Source: Nematostella vectensis (Eukaryota; Cnidaria; Anthozoa; Actiniaria; Edwardsiidae). Taken from it: a stretch of 64,000 bases of DNA. This document shows, piece after piece, positions 38,333 through 49,500 of the stretch (positions are counted from its first letter, which is position 1; every line of letters starts with the position of its first letter). Under the pieces are notes generated by a model that saw nothing but the letters and a program-made list of their open reading frames with translations, did no database searches and was not told the DNA's origin. The position numbers were made by a program, and so were the translations under genes. The DNA is taken from the NCBI RefSeq assembly GCF_932526225.1, contig NC_064040.1:2889894-2953893 (forward strand), given 5' to 3'.

Positions 38333-41300
38333 ATGGCGGCAACGGGACTTTGGGCTCCGCTCTTATTTTTACTTTTCGGCACCTTATCAATGTCTAAATT
38401 GAATTCTTCTACACAAAATTCAAATTTAAACACATGGGGAATCAACCAAACGAACTGCATGCCGATGAAATTATTGGATATTGCTCCATTACTGAGAAAT
38501 GAAGTTGGCTACGGCGAACTAAACCGGGCAAAGAAACTGCGAATAACTTATCGCTTTGGCCGAACTGGTCCTTCGCACCTAGTTATACTGTTATTAATAC
38601 TTGGGGGTGATGTCGAATTGAACCCTGGAGATAAATGTGGTATCTGTTCTAAATCAATAAAGATGAACCAAGCGGGAATCCAGTGTGACCAATGTGACTT
38701 CTGGTTTCATGCCGACACTTGCTGTAACATATCGCCAGCCATGTTTAGCATATTGGCAAACAGTTCATGCACATGGATTTGTCCACAATGCGGGTTACCA
38801 AACTTGTCAGAGTCATTCTTTGACAGTACTATGGATTCGCTCATCTCGTCAAACTACTTTGAACCGCTAAGCCAAGATGGTTCCGCCATATCCCAAATAA
38901 CAAATCAAGTCAAAGTACAAACTAGGAGCAAAATGAAACCAGTCAAGCGGAGGAATTTAACATGTTTGGTTGTAAACTGTCGAAGTGTAAAGAACAAGAT
39001 TGCAGACATCGCTGTAGTAATCAATGAACACCAACCTGATATCGTGTTTGGAAACGAATCCTGGCTAAAACCGGATATCAGTAGTGCAGAAGTTTTTCCC
39101 GAGAATTATAAGATCCTGAGGAAAGACAGAGACAACAATCGCGGCGGTGGAGTTTTCCAGGCAGTAAAGAATGACTTAATAATTACTCATCGCCCTGATT
39201 GGGATTCTGATTGCGAGATTATTTGGTCTCAATGTCAATTAGCCGGAACAAGAAGTGCGAAATCCATTTATTTTGGGTCCTACTATCGACCAAATAAATC
39301 TGACATTGAAAGTCTCGACGAGCTAAATTCATCACTGTTGAAAATGGGAACTACTTTGCATAAGAACAATGTGATTCTGGCCGGAGATTTCAATGCCCCA
39401 GATATTGACTGGGTGAACCCAGAAAATCCAGATAAATTAACCTCAGCATCCAAGAGGCTCCTAGACATTACTGATGACCACGATCTTAACCAGTTTGTCA
39501 AAGAACCAACTAGAAGGAATGGAAACACACAAAACATCTTGGATCTAGTGTTATCAAATAATAAGGATATTATTAGAGGTGTCAAAGTCATCGATGGTAT
39601 AAGCGACCATGATATTGTGCTGTTTGCAGTAAAGTTAGCTTGCCAGCGAAAACGAAATGTGAAGCGTAAGGTCTATATTAAGAAAAAGGCTGATTCCGAT
39701 CGTATTAAACAAGAACTTCAAAATTTGCTGCCTACGATCCTAGAATTGAATTCAAACACTAATTCTGTTGACAAGATGTGGGATGAATTCGAAAGAAATA
39801 TCCACCGCATAATGGACACTTGCATACCTCATAAAACGACTAGTTCGAGATACAACCTCCCCTGGTTTAACCGTGCTCTTAGAAGGCAGGTGAGAGCTAA
39901 ACAACGGCTGTATAACAAGGCTAAAAAGTCAGGAAATCCTACTCACTGGAATGAATTTCGTATCGCCAGAAAACGTCTGCAAAAGAACTTGAAATCTGCC
40001 AGAGAAACTTACATTTCCGATTTTCTTGGAGATGCAATTGAGGAAAACCCAAAGCGCTTCTGGTCGTACATTAAGCAATTGAAAAACGACGATCCTGGTG
40101 TCGCAGACTTTAAAGTGGATGATAGGATTATCAGTGATGGCCAATTGAAATCAGAACTCCTGAGCAAGCAGTTTTGTAGTGTTTTTACTGTAGAAGACCT
40201 GACTGATATTCCTTCTGTTGGTACTGACCCAAAACAAAATATCAGCGCCCTCACCATTACAATTCCAGGCGTTGTAAAACAGTTACAATCATTGAAACCA
40301 AACAAGGCGAGTGGTCCGGACGAAATACCCCCATGGTTTCTTAAGGAATATGCTCTGGAAATTGGTCCTATATTAACATCTATTTATCAAACTTCGATCG
40401 ACACTGGACTTGTACCCTCTAGGTGGAAACATGCTAATGTTTGTGGTGTGTATAAGAATGGAGAAAAATCAGATCCTGCAAATTATAGACCCATTTCTTT
40501 AACTTGCATTGCATCAAAAGTTCTAGAGCATATTATCCACAGTCATGTGATGAAACATTTACAGCATTACGGAATTCTCACTGATGTACAGCATGGCTTT
40601 AGAGCTAAACGATCAACAGTAACCCAGCTAATTCTGACAATCCATGACATGGCCAAGGCCATTCAAGAAAATAAGTCTATCCATGCGGCAGTGCTAGATT
40701 TTAGCAAAGCATTTGATAAAGTTCCCCACGAGCGTCTTATCAAGAAATTACAATACTATGGCATCCATGGTCCCTTGCTGTATTGGTTTATGTCGTTTCT
40801 TAGGAACCGTACCCAGACTGTTGTCTGCGATGGTAAACGATCCTGCCCCTCACTAGTAACATCAGGGGTCCCTCAGGGGACAGTGTTAGGACCCTTGTTA
40901 TTCTTATTGTATGTGAACGATCTGCCTGACAATTTGAAGTCTTCAATAAGACTCTTCGCTGACGACGCCCTGTTATACGGTGTGATTGTAAACGAAGAAG
41001 ATGGTGACCAGCTTCAGGAAGATTTAAAGAGATTAGAAATGTGGCAAAGCAAATGGCAAATGGTATTTAATCCTTCCAAGTGTAAGACCATCTGCATATC
41101 CAATAAGAAGATCCCACCACAGAGGTCATATGTTTTCTGCGGGGTACACTTAGAGCAGGTCAAATCTATTACGTATCTAGGTGTCATCCTAAATGATGAC
41201 TTAAAGTGGTCAAAACATGTTAAATCAACTTCAGGAAAAGCAAGTAAAGTCATGGGCATGATAAAAAGGAACTTCTGGAACTGCCCCCAAAGAGTAAAAG

Positions 41301-41776
41301 TTACTGCATACACAGCAATAGTTCGTCCTATGTTAGAATATGCAAGCGCCGCCTGGGACCCTCATCTCCAGAAGGACATCGCCTCCCTCGAGAAAGTTCA
41401 GAGGAAAGCAGCACGATTCTGCCTTAGAAATTACATCCCTACTGCAAGTGTCACCGAAATGCTAGGTGATCTCCAGTGGTCCACCTTGGAGTTAAGACGA
41501 ACAATGGCACGACTTACCCTCCTTTACAAATTGAGTCGAGGCCAAATTGACATTGACACAAGCATGTATCTCCGGCCACACCAAGATCTCAGAACTAGAA
41601 ATAGTCATAATTTTAAATATTATCAAGAAAAAGCTACAAAGAATAAGTATTTTTATTCTTTTTTCCCCCGAACGATAAGACATTGGAACACTTTACCTAA
41701 TGAACTTGTCGAGCTAGGCTCAATCGAACATTTTAAGCGTGACCTCGAAATCTATCTTAATAATAATAAGAATTGA
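38333..41776 (+). mobile_element. APE-type non-LTR retrotransposon (CR1/L2/Rex-like group) with intact 1,147-aa ORF
   Basis: The ATG at 38333 has a good context (AAAATGG). The N-terminus has a hydrophobic run followed by the 2A-like motif GDVELNPG (38606-38629), then D instead of P. Next comes a PHD-like zinc finger (CGIC...CDQC..WFH..C...CPQC, 38636-38795). The endonuclease covers about 38950-39640 (VNCRS, GNESWLKPD, GDFNAPDIDW, SDHD), and the reverse transcriptase about 40270-41200 (FRAKRST, DFSKAFDKVPH, SGVPQGTVLGPLLFLLYVND, catalytic FADD). No stops or frameshifts. The element lies in sense orientation inside an intron of the H-lectin/Kazal gene, roughly 38225-42019, ending in an AT-rich 3' UTR and a TGTAGA microsatellite tail that touches the next exon. 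A separate ORF1 is not seen. Exact clade needs a phylogeny. Confidence 0.92.
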
Positions 41777-41996
41777 ATTTTAATTTTATAATTTTATAAT
41801 TTTATTTCTATATATTATTGAATTGTATTATTGAATTTTCTTTACATTATTTAATATTTTATATATTCTATATATACTTAGTACCTATCCATGTATATAT
41901 GTATATATTTTTATTTACCTATCTCCTTATTTATTTATTTATATGTAAATACTTTTATTTAAGGTTGGTGTGATATCGCAAGATTCTTACCGACTT

Positions 41997-42022
41997 AATA
42001 AATGTAGATGTAGATGTAGATG
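41997..42022 (+). repeat. (TGTAGA)n tail of the LINE
   Basis: About four hexamer units end the element. The last TAG directly precedes the exon ATGAGCTGGATGGC and appears to serve as its 3' splice site. Confidence 0.75.
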
Positions 42023-42133
42023 AGCTGGATGGCATTTGACTATTTGCACAGACCGCTGTTCAAGGAGCACGGGCTCATACATTTCAGCAACAGGCAACCA
42101 CCACCAAAACGAGGCAACTTTGCATTCTGCAAG

Positions 42134-42623
42134 GTAAAGAAGATCGCAGACACTAAACTGTATATAAGATTAAACCTAAGAAAACTTTAAATGCGGTCTT
42201 GAAGGTTATTGTAGTGTTAAAGTAAAGATTCATTGTTAGCTTGTTAGCAATCGCCCTTCTTGATGTCATCATATCTCTAATCATAATTAAAAAGCAGAAA
42301 ACAAAAGGCGCTCTATATACAAATAAATAGTTCTCATGGATTGAAGCTTTTGAAATTAGCCAATCAGGAGCGGGAAAGCTCCTGCTTTATTGCGCTTCTG
42401 GGAGTGGTCAGACACATCCTCGGGAACCCAGGGCGTCGATTGGTAGGCGCGAAAACGAGGCGGAACAAGGTCTGCGGAGGGGGGGGGGGGGGGGACAGGG
42501 TAGAAGAGAAAAGAGCGAGAAGATGTCTTCAATAATATCATGTTTCTCCCGAGATGTCATGGAAACATATCCAGTGATATATTATAATCATCAATAAGAC
42601 TCCATTGATGTCATTATTTTTAG
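42134..42623 (+). other. intron of the H-lectin/Kazal gene
   Basis: Non-coding; contains a G run of about 15 at 42480-42494. No other feature seen. Confidence 0.5.
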
Positions 42624-43049
42624 CATCGCCAGTTCAGCAGACCATACAGTCACGTGCCCTCGGTCCTACTCACGCCGACCATCGCTACGAAAGGGAAACC
42701 GAGCGACGGAGCGGTGGCCTGGGTAGAGGTACCTCACACATAATCCTTGTTTTGCTTTGTTTCGTTTTCCTATTTGACTTGATTTATTTTCTGAGATGGT
42801 TTTTTGGTACTAATCTGGCTCGGTTCTAATTTGTTATGACTTCTTCTTTGTTGTGATATGATTCGGGTTCTGGCCCAAGCGGTTGTCTTGTCTTTGTAGC
42901 AAAGTTTGTTACTTAATTGTAACTTTATACTTAATTGTAATTTTATTGTAATACTCTTGCAGCAGGTGAACGTAACCTGGGCCAAGATCTGCGTGAAGCA
43001 AGTGTACGACAGCGGCTACTCACCACTCACCGTACACTACGCCGTACTT

Positions 43050-43237
43050 TCTGGTGAGGTCGAGTATCAATCAGATCAGCTGTCATTATATGCCGGTCTA
43101 GGTGGACGGGGAGGGGGTGGTAAGGTCTAGCATCAAGCAGATCCCCATTGTCTGGTCTAGGTGGACGGGTAGGGTGTGGTAAGGTCGAGTTTCAATCAGA
43201 TCACCATTGTCTGGTCTAGGTGGATGGGGGGCACCCT
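43050..43237 (+). repeat. about 60-bp tandem repeat starting at a splice donor, 3 units
   Basis: The exon ends CTTTCTG|GTGAGGTCGAG at 43053. Two more units start TG|GTAAGGTCTAG (43120) and TG|GTAAGGTCGAG (43179). Each is followed by ATCA(A)xCAGATC and GGTCTAGGTGGACGGG. All three carry a usable-looking GTRAGG donor. Confidence 0.85.
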
Positions 43238-43997
43238 TAGAGAGTGGTTGTTTGTACATTTGATTTTGCTGAAGATCAATCTTTGTGTCCTTTTTCCGGA
43301 CTATTTAAATTATGATTATGATTTAAAGTACCAGAGCACAGAAGTGCAAAATATTAAGAGGTCACGATATCGAGTTTTACAAGAGTTGATAAAGGGCCAA
43401 CGCTCAAAACGTCAAGCGAAACGATTTCAATAGTGCCGATTCATTTACGAAACGAACATAATTTCAAACCCTGTTTCCATTCAGCTCGTCCTTTTGGGAC
43501 CACTATATCAAGGCATAATCACCATTATTGTTATGTTTTTTTTGTATGTAGACATAAACGAATGCGGCATCTCAGACAGTTGCCATGTCAACGCCAAGTG
43601 TACAAACATCGCTGGCTCATACACCTGTGCATGTAAACCTGGTTTTAGTGGCAACGGGCTTAACTGCACAGGTAAAAACGAAATGTCAATGAATTTTATT
43701 TCAGGTTTCATTTTAATTGTATTTTAATCATTTTTCCTTAGATATTGACGAATGTACTTCAGGAACGCATGGTTGTCATGCCAACGCCCAGTGCCGTAAT
43801 ACGATTGGTTCTTACACATGTCACTGCAATAGCGGTCACGCCGGAAATGGACGCAGTTGTTCAGGTGCGTGTTGTTAGAAGCATATTCATAATAAAAGAA
43901 GGGCTATTTTCAAGATAGGCCGTGTAGAAGGCTATTTTAATATATATTTTTCGATAAAAAAAGTCCCTGACTGGATCTTATACTTTTATCATTTCAG

Positions 43998-45625
43998 ATG
44001 CGGACGAGTGTGGGACTGGGTCCCACGGTTGCCATGCCGACGCTAGATGCATCAACCCACCTGGATCTTACATATGCCGTTGCAACGCCGGGTTTCATGG
44101 GGATTGCAAAACGTGCTTTAATATCGAAAATCTTCTAAAAACATAATCTTGTAGCGGTTGCAGCTCATCATTTCAACAGGTTATGATTATTGATAGACGA
44201 TTTTAATCATTTATGTCAAAAATACATAAATGACGTCTGATTCGTATATATGCGCATTTTTCAGTTATTTATATCGAAGACAAGATAAAAGACATCTGAT
44301 TTGACTCTTCCGTTAATTCTTTGCACATCTTTTAGGGAATCAATTTGACAGCGTGGGGCATTCTGGGAGATCAGGTCCGATACAAACTTACCGTGTCCCG
44401 AGAACGGGTCGGTACAGAATCGAGGCTGGTGGCGCACGTGGTGGTACGCACAGTCCAAGTTATGGTAGTCACCCCGGCACGTACTACGGTGGTAAAGGCG
44501 CCATCATGTCGGGCCTCTTCACCCTCTAAAGCGGCATCGAGCTGAAGATTGTGGACAGAGCACCACACTTACAGCAGCACAGCTAGGAAAATCAGTGGAG
44601 GATAATGCAGGCACAGGGGGAGGGGGTGGGTCGTTTGTGTATACAAGCGGTAGAAGGCTGTTAGTAGCAGCCGGTGGGGGAGGGGGTGCGTCAAGTGGGT
44701 ACAATGGAATGGATGGTCAGTCAGGTGAAAGTGGAACTAGGAGCTCTGGGACAAATTATGGCAGAACTCGCGCAGGAGGGACAGGGGGCAATCCAGGGGA
44801 GTGTAACAGTGCTGGAAGTAGCTATCATGGGGGAGTGGGTGCGGGTTGGAATGGTGCGGGTTGTGCAAGGCTTGGGTCGCAACACGGAGAGCGAGGGGGG
44901 TCTATAGCGGAGGGATGGGTAGGGGGGAGGGCTGGGGGCATGAATAGTGGCTACAATGGTGGCCCTGCCCCGGGTGCCGTGGGGGGATTTGGTGGAGGGG
45001 GTGGAGGATCCGAAGATAACGGTGCCTCAGGGGGTGGTGGTGGGTATTCAGGAGGTGGTAGTGGTACGTACGCGGAACAAGCCGGTGGGGGAGGGGGTTC
45101 GTATTGTGGAGGAAGTAGCTGTAGTGGTGTTACAGGCGGTAATTCAAACGATTACGGTTTTGTAAAAATCACATACATTGGTGTTTAAGGTTACCGAGGT
45201 GGTACCGAGTGATACTTCATGTAACTTACAACTATATGCAGCCATCTAATACAAAAAGACTATTCAAGCTATAAACACAAGAACAGTTTAACAGTATAAT
45301 AGGGGTTCCACACGAAAAGTTAAGAATTAATTGAAATTATTGTATGACTTTCAGCAAGAGCCGATAGATAATGTTCAAGTTACGTTAGCAAAATTGTAAC
45401 TCAAGGTCCCATAGGACCCGTGGCTATGTTGTCAAAAATAAATAAGATAATAGGGTGTTGCTCTTTATTTTGTTGGGATTTTTGGCTACCAAACCTAGGG
45501 AAATCTTTGCTTCTATGGCAACTGCGAAATCTCCCTACAACATACTTGCTCCAGCGCATTGTATTAGAGCTACAACGGCTACGAAAGAAAATATATTCTT
45601 CTTTCCTTTGGGCGAAATTCGAGAG
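43998..45625 (+). repeat. segmental duplication, copy 1 (partner 50680-52587)
   Basis: The last EGF exon, intron, glycine-rich exon and 3' flank are shared with 50680-52587. The match reaches CTACAACGGCTACGAAAGAA and TTTGGGCGA in the 3' flank; in the partner the assembly gap starts directly afterwards. Copy 1 has accumulated the disabling changes. Confidence 0.85.
44336..45188 (+). pseudogene. glycine-rich domain exon, degenerate copy
   Basis: Homologous to 51006-51896. It begins NQFDSVGHSGRSGPIQTYRV in frame but has TAA at 44527-44529 (CTCTAA versus CTCTCA in the other copy). A 40-bp deletion near 44553, relative to the second copy, lies between two GTGG tetramers. The downstream frame (GGGGGSFVYTSGRRLLVAAG ... 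SNDYGFVKITYIGV) remains open to TAA at 45186. The intact form resembles the glycine-rich (ALK/LTK-type) domain. Confidence 0.8.
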
Positions 45626-46593
45626 GCTTCGGGTTGAAGAATAGGTAGCCGGGAAAGAAAGGCTAATGTTATCTTATCAGGAAAGGCTTCAGAACTTGCC
45701 CAGAGCTTGGTAAGTAAAGATCTTAACCTAAATAATCAGGGCCGGAGCGAGGCGCGGGGACAAAAAATCGGGGTGGGAAGAGGGGGGGGGGGGGGGGGGG
45801 GGGGGGGTTCACGTGTCACCCGGTGGCGAGGGAACAGGCTATTTTTCAGATGATGAAATTTGAGCGTGGCATTGAGGATTTGGAAGGTTTGCTTGCAGCC
45901 GTGGCTAACATTTTTACTTCTCTTACCAAACTACCACTGCTATTTGCCAGGGGGGTGGTGTCAAATCTGGCTTTTTTTAATAGAACTGCATTATAGAATA
46001 TAAAATTTCACAACCGATCTTGACGAATCCATAGCCTGCAAGATGCAATACGCTATTCGATTTGTGAGTTCCCAAATTTAGATACAATTAGGATAACAAA
46101 TTGGCTAGAGTTACAATAGACAATTTTCTCTTCTGCTCAGGGGAGGGCATCGATTGTCCGCAAAACAAAGTTTACCTGCTGTTTAATGGACCATGATTGA
46201 AACATTGTTTGACTTACTCCTTGTAATTGAGTGTGTTAAGTTGGGCTTGTTTATTTGTTATGTGTCATTATGTTGCATTTTGGTATCATGGTGGATATTT
46301 AAAGATTGGTTCCAGCAATGCAAATACCCAATCCCTTCCACACAAAAATTAAGAAGTACAAGTGCATAAGGAGGATTGAGTGCGTACAGCAATTGACTCG
46401 GTGCCCACAGGGTAACCGACAAGATTAATCGAGTTGAGGTACCTGCCTAGACCTCAATTTGCAGATGAATAAGTCTTTAAATTAATTGGTGATGCCCAAC
46501 TTACAACAAAGGATAAGGTTTCATAACAGGAACTTTAGAAATAAAATATAATACTGAATCTCAAGTTCGCCATTTAGTTTGTCATAAGTAGCG
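45189..46593. other. intergenic; duplicated 3' flank and poly-G
   Basis: 45189-45625 is homologous to 51897-52587 (3' flank of the paralogous gene), with an AATAAA near 45436. A G run of about 26 at 45782-45807 follows a GGCCGGAGCGAGG start. No gene seen. Confidence 0.6.
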
Positions 46594-49500
46594 ATGAGGG
46601 CCAGACCTCACTCTCTTGGCTCAGGCCTCTCTGCTCTGTGCCTGATGATGTCCATGGCTACATGTCTCGGACAGCATCTTCTACCTGGAGACGACGATTA
46701 TCGTCGTTCCATCAGATTTGTCGCAAATCAAGGCAAGCGTCTTCTGGTGCCGATTTCTGGTGAGGAAGTGCCAAATGAAACCGGTGAGTACAAGCACGTA
46801 TATATATTTTCAAATTGTTATAGTCGATTTATAACAAAAGGCCCAACGCAATAGCGTTACATTGTCCTTCAAACACGACCTATCAATAACTCATTTTTTC
46901 AGCGATATTCAAAAGAATATATACAGAGACCGCGCAAATAATGATCGCACGGGAGATCTTGATGCTAATTGATAAACAACAACAAAATAGCTCAATTAAA
47001 AAAAAAAACAAATACAGATTCTATTCGCCAAAACCGCAGGTAGCAAAGCTAATTGCGCGAGGCTTTTGTTCTTAATAACAATAGCATTTTTTTTACTCTT
47101 TTAAGTGATGTACTTTTAAGACCAAAAACTAGATTTGTTTTGCAAAGGCAATTGTAGAAATAATAATATGAAAAAGATGTTTCAATTCTCTGTTGCCCAT
47201 TTTGCATGGCCTACACGAAAAGATACCTCTTTGTAAACTCTAAATTAGATTCCGCGTTAAATCTTGCATTGCTCTGAACTATGAAGAGAAAGGGTTAGAG
47301 CAAGGCAATGTCGTTATCAGATTTAAAGATTTATTAAAATAATTAAAAAAAGGAGCAGGAACTCTAGAATTGGAGCATTCACCTAATCTGATGCTTTCCG
47401 TATTGTTCAGTTGTGCAGAAAAGCCTTTTAACAGATGACGTCATGGACTGCACGTTCGAGTGTCTTTCCGAAGAGTGGTGCCACTCCCTAAACTTCAGGC
47501 TGACTTTGACGAAGAGCGGGCGGCATGTGTGTGAGCTCATCTCCACTGATAGATACAACCATTCAGAACACTTGGTACGAGACAAAGACTTCGTGCACCT
47601 TGGGATAAAGGTAAGCTTGAATACTTTTTACAAGACAAAGACTTCGTTCACTATTGTATAAAGGTAGGCGGATATCAGCACTCGGAATACTTGGTTCAAG
47701 GTTTCGTGCAAGAAGGCGAATATAAAGCAAAGACTTTGTGCACTTTGGAATAAAGTTAAGCTGTTATAACCACTTTGGCTACTTGTTACAGACAAAGACT
47801 TCGTGCACTTTGGAATAAAGGTAATAAGCGGATACATAAGACTTCGTGCAGGTAGGTGGATGTAAAATAAATAATAACTACTTTTAACCGAGAGTGAGGT
47901 CATGCCGGGAAATATCAAACTGAGGCTTTGGCGTATCGACCGAGGCTTTGCGAGGTCGACGCGCCAAAGCCAAGGTTTGATATTTCCCGGTATGACCGAA
48001 CGGTCGAGGTTAGTAAGTTGTTTATTATATGGCTTTTTAAAACAGAAATGACAAGAAAACAAATCAACTTTCGCTTTCGCGTAATATCGATTAGTTTATT
48101 GATCGATTTCAAAAAGGCGGGAAAACAAGAAACACTCGCGCGCTGCCAAATCAAAAATGTAAATGAGTGAAAAGATTCAACAACAAGTAATTGGTAGTAA
48201 TTGGACGACTCTTGGAAGCTACAGGTTTTATCATAGGTGAAGTTGATCCAAACAATAACAAAGAAAGCTCAGATTTCAGTCTTCACGGCATGAATGGACT
48301 GCATTTACAAATGACAGGCAGCGCTTATCTTAAAGAAACTTTTCTGGGTCTTTACACCCCTTGTTATTTATTCATTTGTTTGTTTATCCGATATAACTTC
48401 AATTCTTGGCTATCAGTGGCGGCTGGACATCTTATTGTTTTTTTCTTTTGCATTTGTCTAGTTTTTTTCTTTCTTGAAGAGGTGAAATCATTATATAGTT
48501 ATATTCTATCGGCGTAGATATAGATAGAATACACCATATAAAGACATTTGAGTCTCCAGAGTGAAGCAACTCTTTCAGAAACAACCTTACACTTTCAGTG
48601 ACAACTTCTCATAAGACTGTCTCAAAGACGTTTTCTCTGTTCATTTCCAGTCCCCCTGCGAAGATTCGCCTTGCAAGAACGGATATTGTGTGATAGTGTA
48701 CCACGACCCATACTTCCACTGCGAATGCCCAGCCGGTTTTACTGGACAAACTTGTTCAGCAGGTTAGTGTTTCTTTCTTTAGCCACGGGAACTACGACAC
48801 TTTGTCACTGAATTCTTAAAATAAACAAAATATGCGCCGCCCCCGATCAGGGGCGTTGGACTACCAGTGTTGAAAAACGCAAGACTAGTTCCAGTACCGC
48901 GCGGTTAAACTAGTCTTTTTGTTTTGAAATGGCGGCTTTTTACCGGCGAACTGTCACATTTTGGCGAATGCTAAGAAAACTAGACCAAACCTAAGGCTGT
49001 AATGACTCTTATAACTTCCTCATTATAACACAAATCTGTCATCTTTTGTACAGTATGGTTTTAATGCTGTACAGTTAGGGGGGGAGGGGGGTGAATAGGT
49101 TCGCGGATTGCCGGATTCGGCCCCGAAATGCTCACGGATTACGGATTTTGATGATTATTTTAGTGGATTGGCGGATTTTGGAAATACGGCGGATCACGGA
49201 TCTGTTGACAATTTGGGCACGGATTTCGGATTTTGACTGCTTTGTCGGTCGAATTTCGGATTTTAAATGAATTTGAATCGATGTTATTGTTTATCTGTCA
49301 AACCATGCGGATCTAAAATTATCTGCGGATCCACGGATCTGCCCCGAAAATGTTGCGGATCGGCGGATTTACATACCCCTATTCACCCCCCCCCCCCCCA
49401 AGTTAGTCAAATCAGCGACTAAAGTCAGCCTTTCGTACCTTTACTCGAACGATTCACTACGATTGTGCTTGTTTCCGCCAGAGCACGCGCATGCGCATAC

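Larger units (their letters stand above)
35333..45188 (+). pseudogene. decaying secreted protein gene: signal peptide, H-type-lectin-like repeats, Kazal, EGF, glycine-rich domain
   Basis: Exons by reading: 35333-35396 (signal peptide MASLHLVAYVLLSLVALSHA), 36343-36453, 36610-36706, 37061-37279 (Kazal), 37589-37960, 38052-38219, 42020-42133, 42624-42728, 42966-43053, EGF exons 43552-43671, 43742-43864 and 43998-44146, and a glycine-rich exon 44336-45188. The recurring pattern P.V......AWVE....F..C...V is like H-type lectin domains, read as about four copies. The EGF exons are the calcium-binding type (D.(D/N)EC....C...A.C.N..GSY.C.C..G). Damage: an in-frame TGA in the Kazal exon, a +1 frameshift near 37757, phase mismatches at 35396/36343 and 37960/38052, a lost donor in the third EGF exon (runs into TAA at 44144), and a stop plus a 40-bp deletion in the glycine-rich exon. 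Some defects could be assembly errors, or exons may be missing from my model. The 5' exons may still be transcribed. Confidence 0.6.
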
